A stretch of DNA of 5,983 nucleotides from Propionibacteriaceae bacterium (GTDB taxonomy: Bacteria > Actinomycetota > Actinomycetes > Propionibacteriales > Propionibacteriaceae), in the NCBI GenBank assembly GCA_003451975.1, contig DMIX01000217.1, forward strand, positions 1 through 5,983, given 5' to 3'. The notes under the pieces are model-generated. The model was given only the letters and a program-made list of their open reading frames with translations. It was not told the DNA's origin and made no database searches. Positions 1-5,485 of this stretch are shown here, piece by piece. How positions within the stretch are numbered: the first letter of the stretch is position 1; the number at the start of each line of letters is the position of its first letter. The position numbers and the translations under genes are program-made.

Positions 1-1307
1 CCCGGGTAGTTCGGCGGTCCGTAGGATACCGGTTTCGAACGCCGCCAGCGAGGCAGATTCAGCTTCATTCCACGAGGATCGGAAATGGCCGTGGCGCGGA
101 GCGCTTTTGCCTTCTCAACCAGCTCGCGCTCGCGCGGGAGCGACCCGGTGTCCAGAATGCCGCGAACCTGTCCGTCGCGCAGATAGGCCAACTCGGTCAA
201 GGTCCGCTGCAAGACGATGGTGTCGACGAAGCAAGTCCAGCCGCGGGTGATCGCGACAGCACCGGCATGGAACCGGGTTCGGGAGCGCGCCATCACCTCC
301 GGATCGCGTGGCGGGAGCCAGCCCAGTTGCACGAAGTCGACCAACCGGGAACGTACTCGGCGGCTCTCGTTGCGAATCTGGCGGAACACATAGAACAGGC
401 CGGCGAGCAGCATCGGCAAGGCGACCGCGAAATACAAGACGTACATCATCGTGCCTTGCGCGAAGGTGGCCTGCGAGTTGTACAGCATGTGCAGGAAAGC
501 CGCCCCCAGATAGCCGACCAGCGGCGCGAGCACACGCACGACTTTGCTGTGAGTGCGCAGGGCTACCGCGATGCCGATACCGGTCATCATGGTGAACAGC
601 GGATGGGCGAATGAGGTCCACACACCGCGCAGCAACACGATGCTGTCCAGAGCGGCTTGGGCGTCGCCGGCTGAAATGGTGGTCGAGGAATACACGATCA
701 CCCGGGCGTAGTAGAGGATGTTCTCGGTGAAGGCGAATCCGGCTGCACTCAGGCCCGCCAAGACGATGGTGGACAGCTTTGAGGTGAGTCGATACCGGAA
801 GAAGATCGCCAACAGGAACACCACGCTGGCTTTGGCTGCCTCTTCCACGAAGGGTGCGATGAAGATTGCGGCCCGAGCTGCACTGGCCGGATCACCGGGG
901 CCGGCCACTCCCAGGTGCGCGGCGGCCCAACTGTTCACGTAGTAGGAGATCAGGACCGCCATCGCACCACCCCACCCCAGCGCGAGGAACCACACCACGA
1001 GGCGTTGCGGGCGGTAGCGATCCGCCAGCAGGAACAGCACCGTCCAGAAGGCGACCGTGGGGAGGGCCAGCCAGGCGGCCTGCCGAACCGAGGAGACATT
1101 CAGACCGGTGGCATCGTCGTTGATCTGAAGGTTCGCCACGATGTCGGTGAACAGCCACGCCAGGGCTGCGGTGTAGACCAGCAGCATGGCCACCGCAATC
1201 CAGGTCCAACGCGACTTCAGCACCCGCTCAGGCAGAGAGTTTCCCGTCGGTGACGGAGCCGGGATGGCATTGCGTCGGCGCGCCAGCTCCTCGACCGGGT
1301 TCGTCAT
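1..1307 (-). CDS. PrsW-family intramembrane metalloprotease (3' end cut off by window)
   Basis: This frame stays open from the ATG at 1307 down to base 1, giving at least 435 residues; the stop lies outside the window. The product is a polytopic membrane protein with hydrophobic segments at about residues 36-57, 77-95, 103-124, 146-170, 180-206, 233-250, 258-277 and 287-308. It carries the PrsW-type conserved motifs in order: FVEEAAK (153-159, EExxK), FAFTEN (191-196), HPLFT (235-239) and HMLYN (273-277, HxxxN). The Glu and His residues are the presumed zinc-binding and catalytic set. A soluble tail follows from about residue 310. In Bacillus subtilis PrsW performs site-1 cleavage of the anti-sigma factor RsiW, but the family is broad, and no anti-sigma or sigma gene is visible here, so the substrate is unknown. 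It follows the glycosyltransferase gene in the same direction after 36 bp. No good Shine-Dalgarno precedes the ATG. An in-frame TGA (1346-1344, the upstream gene's own stop) rules out a longer start. Family call is firm; role is not. Confidence 0.9.
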   Translation of the reverse strand, partial: MTNPVEELARRRNAIPAPSPTGNSLPERVLKSRWTWIAVAMLLVYTAALAWLFTDIVANLQINDDATGLNVSSVRQAAWLALPTVAFWTVLFLLADRYRPQRLVVWFLALGWGGAMAVLISYYVNSWAAAHLGVAGPGDPASAARAAIFIAPFVEEAAKASVVFLLAIFFRYRLTSKLSTIVLAGLSAAGFAFTENILYYARVIVYSSTTISAGDAQAALDSIVLLRGVWTSFAHPLFTMMTGIGIAVALRTHSKVVRVLAPLVGYLGAAFLHMLYNSQATFAQGTMMYVLYFAVALPMLLAGLFYVFRQIRNESRRVRSRLVDFVQLGWLPPRDPEVMARSRTRFHAGAVAITRGWTCFVDTIVLQRTLTELAYLRDGQVRGILDTGSLPRERELVEKAKALRATAISDPRGMKLNLPRWRRSKPVSYGPPNYP

Positions 1308-1308
1308 G

Positions 1309-1332
1309 CCGGCCAGCCTACAAGCTGGCCGG
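1309..1332 (-). repeat. Perfect 9-bp inverted repeat (hairpin) between glycosyltransferase and prsW-like genes
   Basis: The arms CCGGCCAGC (1309-1317) and GCTGGCCGG (1324-1332) are perfect complements around a 6-nt loop. In leftward mRNA the stem is all but two G/C pairs and ends one nucleotide before the PrsW start codon. There is no T-run after it, so it is not a standard intrinsic terminator. It occupies the place where a ribosome binding site should be. It could damp translation of the protease relative to the glycosyltransferase, or stabilise the upstream mRNA 3' end; both are inferences. Confidence 0.6.
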
Positions 1333-1343
1333 AATCGCGGCCC

Positions 1344-2630
1344 TCAGCCATCCAATGCCGGCTGGCGCAGCACGGCCAGGAACTTGATGACCAGCCAGAT
1401 CGCGAACACCACCATTGCCGCGTTGCGCAGCGCCAATAGCACCGTGGCGCTGTCCAATCCGGGCGCGCCGGTCCACAGCGCCAGGTAGTTCAGCGGATAG
1501 ACCAGTTGGGTTCCGTCCGCCAGCGCCAGGGTCCACACCGCCATGGTTCGAATCGTGCGAACCGTGCCCGGTCGCACTCCGGGGTCGGTGGACGCCAGCA
1601 GCAGCACAGCCACCGGCGCGGCCAACCAGATCAGGTATTGCGGGCTGAAGGTCTTGTTGGCGATCAAGGTGACCGTGATGACGGTAGCCATGAATAGCCC
1701 GACCGAGGTGATGGAGGCAGGCTTTTCAGCCCCGGAGAAACGGGGACGCCGAGTGAACAGGTCGGGATAGCACCGATTCAGCCAAGCTACATAGGCCGCC
1801 ACGATCAGCGCATAGCTGGCCAAGGTCGCCAGCGAGGCGGCGTTGAGCCAGGCGTCGCGTCCGGGACCGAAGATCTCGAACGCCTGCCAGTGGGAGTAGG
1901 CGACTTCGTACGCTCCGGGATCGAATAGTCGAGCGATCATCATCGGGGTGGCCCACACCGACTCGATCTGCAGGCCTCGGGCCGACTGCCAACTCAACGG
2001 TGAGAGCAGCCGTGCAATCCCCCCATAGGCGACAGCGGCCGCGATCAGCGCAAGGCCGCCGCCGAAGAAGGCGAGTGTGAGGCGGCGATCTTGGCGGCCA
2101 GCGCCCCGCAAGCTGGTCGGCCACAACAACGCCGGCCACAGTTTGAGTCCGGCGCCGGCGGCCAGCAAGAACCCGGCGGCCACGCTGCGTTGCTTGCGCA
2201 GCGTCAGCAGTGCGCCGGCGCACAGCAAGGCCGGAACCAGGTCCAGGCGCAGGAGCGTGATGGGACCCATCAGCGGCATGAAGGCGATCCAGAACCAGAG
2301 CGCGTGCACTCCTCGACCGCGGGCCCACAGCACGACACTGAAACCGAGGTCGGCCAGCAGCAGCAGCGCCATGAAGGCGGTGAGGAATCCAGCCTGGGTC
2401 TGCCCGGAGAGCAACCACGGCAGCTGCAGCAGCCACAGCACCGGGGTCGGATATTCGATCATGGTCTGGCTGACCGCGAGGTTCCCCGCGATCATGTCCG
2501 AAGTTCGGGTCCAGTAGTAGGTGACGTCGCCCTCGATGTTCGCCTCGAACCGTAGCCAGATCACCATGGTGACAACACGGCTGACCACCCAACCACCCCA
2601 CACCGCCCAGGGGTTGCGCGCGAACTTCAT
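1344..2630 (-). CDS. GT87/DUF2029-type polyprenol-phosphate-dependent glycosyltransferase (membrane)
   Basis: A 428-residue polytopic membrane protein with about ten hydrophobic segments. The features match the GT-C fold GT87 (DUF2029) group that includes mycobacterial PimE, which moves a sugar (mannose in PimE) from a polyprenyl phosphate donor to a lipid or glycan on the outer face of the membrane. Visible landmarks: an acidic site after the first membrane helix (EGDVTYYW, Asp35, the likely catalytic base), LLRLDLVPALL (126-136), GAGLKLWP (159-166), RGLQIES (218-224) and NKTFSPQYLIWL (325-336), the last three being typical of actinobacterial members. The ATG at 2630 is preceded by GAGGAG, which supports this start. 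The stop is 36 bp before the PrsW-like gene, suggesting cotranscription. Donor and acceptor cannot be told from the sequence; a role in cell-envelope lipoglycan or polysaccharide assembly is likely. Confidence 0.87.
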   Translation of the reverse strand: MKFARNPWAVWGGWVVSRVVTMVIWLRFEANIEGDVTYYWTRTSDMIAGNLAVSQTMIEYPTPVLWLLQLPWLLSGQTQAGFLTAFMALLLLADLGFSVVLWARGRGVHALWFWIAFMPLMGPITLLRLDLVPALLCAGALLTLRKQRSVAAGFLLAAGAGLKLWPALLWPTSLRGAGRQDRRLTLAFFGGGLALIAAAVAYGGIARLLSPLSWQSARGLQIESVWATPMMIARLFDPGAYEVAYSHWQAFEIFGPGRDAWLNAASLATLASYALIVAAYVAWLNRCYPDLFTRRPRFSGAEKPASITSVGLFMATVITVTLIANKTFSPQYLIWLAAPVAVLLLASTDPGVRPGTVRTIRTMAVWTLALADGTQLVYPLNYLALWTGAPGLDSATVLLALRNAAMVVFAIWLVIKFLAVLRQPALDG

Positions 2631-2776
2631 GTGTCTCCTCGAATGCGACGAACCGCAGGCCCCCGTCCGGGCACCATCGCGGCGATCAGTGGGCAGGCTA
2701 GCAGCGAGCCCGACATCACCGCTGCGACAGCTGTGCCTACGCGACTATGCGACTCGGCGGCAGAACAGCTCGCCAT
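2627..2776 (-). CDS. Possible 49-aa small membrane protein or leader peptide upstream of GT87 gene
   Basis: On the minus strand an ATG at 2776-2774 opens a 49-codon frame ending in a TGA (2629-2627) that overlaps the glycosyltransferase ATG as ATGA, the same type of junction as between the TetR and adaptor genes. The peptide begins MASCSAAESHSR, then has one hydrophobic stretch (about residues 13-36, including SGSLLACPLIAAMV) and a basic tail (RGPAVRRIRGDT): a plausible single-pass N-out/C-in membrane peptide. No Shine-Dalgarno precedes the ATG, but a TACAGT hexamer lies 7 nt upstream, as for a leaderless transcript. Against it: third codon positions are only about 63% G/C (31 of 49), weaker than in neighbouring genes; no family is recognised; and the ATG is automatically created by the palindrome's symmetry. 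It may instead be a 5' untranslated region. Held as tentative. Confidence 0.3.
   Translation of the reverse strand: MASCSAAESHSRVGTAVAAVMSGSLLACPLIAAMVPGRGPAVRRIRGDT
2635..2640 (-). promoter_or_regulatory. Ribosome binding site of the GT87 gene
   Basis: GAGGAG on the minus strand sits 4 nt before the ATG at 2630. It is among the clearest Shine-Dalgarno matches in the window and fixes the glycosyltransferase start. It lies inside the last codons of the possible 49-codon ORF, so translation of that ORF would pass over it. Confidence 0.7.
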
Positions 2777-2806
2777 GAATCAAACTGTACTGTACGGTTT
2801 GATTCA
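2770..2806 (+). promoter_or_regulatory. Candidate leaderless promoter of the TetR-exporter operon
   Basis: TCGCCA (2770-2775, 4 of 6 matches to TTGACA), a 17-nt spacer and TACGGT (2793-2798, TANNNT) lead to a predicted transcription start at or next to A2806, the A of the TetR ATG. No Shine-Dalgarno precedes this ATG, which agrees with a leaderless mRNA, a common arrangement in actinobacteria. The -10 and spacer lie within the palindrome, so repressor binding would exclude RNA polymerase. Predicted from pattern only. Confidence 0.45.
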
Positions 2807-2808
2807 TG
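2774..2808. promoter_or_regulatory. 35-bp palindromic operator, probable TetR-family binding site
   Basis: Outer arms CATGAATCAAAC (2774-2785) and GTTTGATTCATG (2797-2808) are perfect 12-bp complements. Inside them are two GTAC tetramers (2787-2790 and 2792-2795) placed symmetrically around the central T at 2791, so only the position pair 2786/2796 (T and G) breaks symmetry apart from the centre base. TetR-family repressors bind such palindromes, usually next to their own gene and often between divergent units. The right arm contains the start codon of the TetR gene, so binding would block that promoter and, by symmetry, the leftward one. The binding protein is inferred from position, not shown. 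Confidence 0.8.
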
Positions 2809-2812
2809 ACCC
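2776..2812 (-). promoter_or_regulatory. Candidate divergent promoter toward GT87/PrsW genes
   Basis: On the minus strand TACAGT (2789-2784, TANNNT) sits 7 nt before the ATG at 2776, the mirror image of the rightward promoter. A weak -35 (GGGTCA, 2812-2807, 3 of 6 matches) lies 17 nt further upstream. If used, transcription would begin at about 2776 and give either a leaderless small ORF or a leader of about 146 nt before the glycosyltransferase. Weaker than the rightward promoter by sequence match. Confidence 0.35.
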
Positions 2813-3426
2813 TGGGTTTGACCGAACGCCAACTGGTAAAGCGTCAGCAGATTGCCGATGCCGCCACCCGGCTGTTCCTCGCCAATGGGTACGCCGGCAC
2901 TTCGACCGATGCCATCTCTGCCGACGCCGGGGTGAGCAAGCAGACCCTGTACAGCTACTTCCCCACCAAGGTCGATCTACTCGCTGAGGTTCTGAACGGA
3001 GCCTCCCGCGGGCTGTTCCCCAACCTCCCCGCACCCGAACACATCGCCTCGGTCGCCGAACTGCGCACGGTGCTGCTGGACTTCGCCACCCGACTCACCC
3101 AGACCATGCTGCGCACCGAAGGCATCGCCCTGTTCCGGCTGATCCTCGGTGAAGCATTCCGGGTGCCAGAGTTGCGAGAGTTGGTGCAGGCGACACTGCC
3201 CAGGCAGTTGCTGGGGCGCGTGGGCCAGATCCTCGAACTGGCTCACGACACCGGCCTGATCCGGCTCCCCGATCCCGATCTGGCCCCTCGCCTCTTCCTC
3301 GGCCCGGTCATGACCTATGTCGCCTTGGACGGCTTCTTGAGCGCGCATCCGGCGCCACCGCCGTCGGCGGACACCCTGGCCAGACTCACCGATGCCTTTC
3401 TCACCTCGGTGGCGGTGCCGGAATGA
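2806..3426 (+). CDS. TetR/AcrR-family transcriptional repressor
   Basis: A 206-residue protein of normal TetR length. The N-terminal DNA-binding domain spans about residues 10-60: an initial helix (QQIADAATRLFLANGY) followed by the helix-turn-helix TSTDAISADAGVSKQTLYSY (32-51) and the usual FPTKVDLL continuation. The C-terminal part is the all-helical ligand and dimer domain; its segment ALFRLILGEAFRVPELRELV resembles the AefR-like TetR C-terminal type. The ATG lies inside the right arm of the palindromic operator and has no Shine-Dalgarno, so leaderless translation is likely; no better in-frame start precedes the helix-turn-helix. The stop overlaps the next start by 4 bp (ATGA at 3423-3426), implying translational coupling with the adaptor. 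By position it is probably autoregulatory and controls the exporter operon, like CecR of the YbhGFSR system. The inducer is unknown. Confidence 0.92.
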   Translation: MTLGLTERQLVKRQQIADAATRLFLANGYAGTSTDAISADAGVSKQTLYSYFPTKVDLLAEVLNGASRGLFPNLPAPEHIASVAELRTVLLDFATRLTQTMLRTEGIALFRLILGEAFRVPELRELVQATLPRQLLGRVGQILELAHDTGLIRLPDPDLAPRLFLGPVMTYVALDGFLSAHPAPPPSADTLARLTDAFLTSVAVPE

Positions 3427-4682
3427 TCACCGCCACCAAAATGGTCGGTATCGGCATCGCGTCCGCACTCGTGCTGAGCGGCTGCAGCAGCGCCACCGAC
3501 ACCGTCCAGGCCGTCGGAACCGTGACCGACCAAGCCCAGACGGTGCAGATACCCGCCTTGGACGCGCCTACGGTCAATCTCGATGCAGGCTTCCCCGCAG
3601 CGGCCCCGACCGCCACCGACGCCGGCGATCAGCTCGGTTCGAGCACCACCGCGACCACCTTCGGCCTGGGCAACACCTGGCAGATCGCGACGGTGCTGGT
3701 CTCGGTGGGCGATTCGGTCCAGGTAGGCCAGCCGGTGGCGACGCTGGACCAGACCCAGCTCGACCTGCAGGTGAACGTGGCCAGGGCCGATGCCGACGTG
3801 GCCACCGCCCAGGTCGACCTGTTGACCGCTGCCATCGGCGATACCTACAGCAAGGCCGCCGAGGTGGCCACGAATCGCGACAAGGTTCGCGACGCCATCG
3901 CCACACTGACCGCAACCCAGGCCGATCTGAAGAAGAAGAAGGCCCAACTACGCACCACCCGCGCCGAACTCACCACTCAGCTCGACCAGGTGAACGCGGC
4001 CTTGAAGAATCCGATGCTGCCGCCGCAGCAGAAGGCCCAACTCACCGCAGCACGCACCCAGTTACTCAAGGGCATCGCCACCATCGACGCAGCGTTGACC
4101 CAGATCACCCAAGCCGAACCGCAGCTCTCCCGAGGGCTGACCAAGGCGCGATCCGGATTGGCCACGCTGACCACGGCCGCCGCCACCATCACCGACGCCC
4201 GCACCCAGTTGACCGGCCTGCGGGATCTGGCTCGGATCGCCGCAGACACGGCCAAGCTCAGCGTCGACCTGGCGAAGGTGCACCGCGATCAGGCGGTATT
4301 GACCTCACCGGTCACCGGAGTCGTCGTCACCATCGCCCACCGCGGTGACCGGTTGGCCCCCGGCGCCACTGTCGCCGAGATCCGGCCCGTCGGTGCTTCG
4401 GAGGTGACCACCTGGCTGCCACCTCAGGACGCCGCCGCGGTGTGTGTGGGTAATACGGCCACGATCACCGGCGATTGGATGGCGCCCGGCCAGAGCGTGC
4501 CGGCACGCCTGGATTGGGTCGCCGCCACCGCCGACTATCCCCCGACCTCAACCACCACCGGCGACGTGCACCTGCTTCGGGCCGTCGAGGTGCAGCTCTC
4601 CAGCAACGCCGAACTGCCTGCGGGTGTCGGCGTCGAAATCACCATCAACGGCTGCCCAGCCGGCAGCGACCAGAACAAGTAG
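3423..4682 (+). CDS. HlyD-family efflux adaptor, predicted lipoprotein
   Basis: A 419-residue secreted adaptor (membrane fusion protein). Residues 1-20 form a lipoprotein signal peptide with lipobox LSGC (18-21), so Cys21 is the predicted lipidated residue. A low-complexity Ala/Thr/Asp linker runs to about 75. A half biotinyl-lipoyl domain follows (VLVSVGDSVQVGQPVATLD, 91-109), then a long helical hairpin rich in Ala, Gln, Thr and Lys (about 113-290, including a KKKK run at 170-173). The second lipoyl half is LTSPVTGVVVTIAHRGDRLAPG (293-314), followed by a beta-rich end. Two cysteines (341 and one near the C-terminus in INGCPAG) could form a disulfide outside the cell. The start overlaps the TetR stop and has only a weak ribosome site, consistent with coupling. 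It likely bridges the ABC exporter to the wall or guides substrate. It differs from the next gene in anchor type and hairpin length, so it is not a simple duplicate. Confidence 0.85.
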   Translation: MITATKMVGIGIASALVLSGCSSATDTVQAVGTVTDQAQTVQIPALDAPTVNLDAGFPAAAPTATDAGDQLGSSTTATTFGLGNTWQIATVLVSVGDSVQVGQPVATLDQTQLDLQVNVARADADVATAQVDLLTAAIGDTYSKAAEVATNRDKVRDAIATLTATQADLKKKKAQLRTTRAELTTQLDQVNAALKNPMLPPQQKAQLTAARTQLLKGIATIDAALTQITQAEPQLSRGLTKARSGLATLTTAAATITDARTQLTGLRDLARIAADTAKLSVDLAKVHRDQAVLTSPVTGVVVTIAHRGDRLAPGATVAEIRPVGASEVTTWLPPQDAAAVCVGNTATITGDWMAPGQSVPARLDWVAATADYPPTSTTTGDVHLLRAVEVQLSSNAELPAGVGVEITINGCPAGSDQNK

Positions 4683-4685
4683 GAC

Positions 4686-4691
4686 AGGTGA
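4686..4691 (+). promoter_or_regulatory. Ribosome binding site deciding the YbhG-like start
   Basis: AGGTGA is fully complementary to part of the 16S rRNA anti-Shine-Dalgarno region (GGAGGTGA form) and sits 5 nt before the ATG at 4697. It overlaps the alternative GTG start at 4688, which is thereby disfavoured. Confidence 0.6.
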
Positions 4692-4696
4692 CCGAC

Positions 4697-5482
4697 ATGG
4701 CCAACTCCAAGCGCAAGCATCCGCCGATTCCGGTGATCGTCGTCGTCGTGCTGGTACTGATCGGGGGCGCAGTGTGGTGGTGGTGGAGTTCCACCCAGGC
4801 CGCTTCGAGCAACACCAACCAGTTCTCGGGTTCGGTGGAGGCCACCAGCTCGCAGATCGGGCCGGCGCTGGCCGGACGCATCAGTTCGGTGCCGGTCGCC
4901 GAAGGCGATCACGTCGGCAAGGGCGATCTGCTGGTGCAACTGGATCAGACCGCGATGAAGCTGCAGGTTGATCAAGCCGAGCAGGGCGTCACCGCAGCCA
5001 AGGCGGCGCTCAGCAATGCCCGCGACACCGGCACCTCCGCCGACGTCAAGGCGGCCAAGGCCCGACTGGCGCAGGCACGGGCGGCGGTGAAGCTGGCCAA
5101 GCTGCAACTGAGCTACACCTCGGTGACGGCTCCCAACGCCGGTGTGGTGACCGCAGTGAACGCCAACCCCGGCCAGAACGCTGCGCCGTCCAAGACTTTG
5201 GTGACGTTATTGGATCCCAACGATCTGTTCGTGCGGATCTATGTGCCCGAGACTGTGATCGGCAACGTCAAGATCGGCCAGAAGGCCACCGTCACCACCG
5301 ATTCGGTGACCGCGACCATCCCTGCCGAAGTCAGTTTCGTGGCCGCTGAAGCCGAGTTCACCCCCAACACCGTTCAGACCAAGGATCAGCGCACCAAGCT
5401 GGTCTACGAGGTTCGGATTCGGGTCGCTGACGATTCCGGAACGCTGAAAGCCGGCATGCCGGTCGATGTCACGCTGGACTGA
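4697..5482 (+). CDS. HlyD/YbhG-like membrane-anchored efflux adaptor
   Basis: A 261-residue adaptor. A basic N-terminus (KRKH) precedes one transmembrane helix (about 11-30) ending in four consecutive tryptophans (27-30). The outside part has a first lipoyl half (GRISSVPVAEGDHVGKGDLL, 60-79), a short helical hairpin (about 86-139), the second lipoyl half (SVTAPNAGVVTAVNANPGQ, 142-160), then a beta-barrel. The late segment EAEFTPNTVQTKDQRTKLVY (218-237) is a strong hallmark of the YbhG/YhiI group, partners of ABC-2 exporters. The ATG at 4697 is chosen because AGGTGA (4686-4691), a perfect anti-Shine-Dalgarno complement, lies 5 nt upstream. An in-frame GTG at 4688 would destroy that spacing. 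The frame also continues upstream inside the previous gene, but that part is a shadow. It lies 14 bp after the lipoprotein adaptor and 3 bp before the ATPase, so it is cotranscribed with both. Confidence 0.88.
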   Translation: MANSKRKHPPIPVIVVVVLVLIGGAVWWWWSSTQAASSNTNQFSGSVEATSSQIGPALAGRISSVPVAEGDHVGKGDLLVQLDQTAMKLQVDQAEQGVTAAKAALSNARDTGTSADVKAAKARLAQARAAVKLAKLQLSYTSVTAPNAGVVTAVNANPGQNAAPSKTLVTLLDPNDLFVRIYVPETVIGNVKIGQKATVTTDSVTATIPAEVSFVAAEAEFTPNTVQTKDQRTKLVYEVRIRVADDSGTLKAGMPVDVTLD

Positions 5483-5485
5483 CCG

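Noticed and set aside
1309..1332. Hairpin as a rho-independent terminator for the glycosyltransferase gene
   Set aside because: No T-run follows the stem on the minus strand, and the next start codon begins at once.
1726..2601. Minus-strand 291-codon frame overlapping the glycosyltransferase in another frame
   Set aside because: Arg/Gly/Ala-rich out-of-frame reading; the alternative frame has clear membrane helices and GT87 motifs.
2631..2987. Plus-strand 118-codon frame across the divergent region and TetR start
   Set aside because: It reads the TetR helix-turn-helix region out of frame and has no domain of its own.
3315..3947. Minus-strand 210-codon frame opposite the TetR and lipoprotein adaptor genes
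   Set aside because: Gly/Ala/His-rich shadow of the two real genes, crossing their junction, without recognisable domains.
4688..4690. GTG as start of the YbhG-like gene
   Set aside because: The GTG lies within the best ribosome binding site (AGGTGA), which is correctly spaced for the ATG at 4697; its own upstream AGGA is only 3 nt away.
4770..4790. Run of tgg repeats as a possible sequence error or microsatellite
   Set aside because: It encodes four tryptophans at the outer end of a transmembrane helix, in frame with a convincing adaptor on both sides, so it is acceptable coding sequence.
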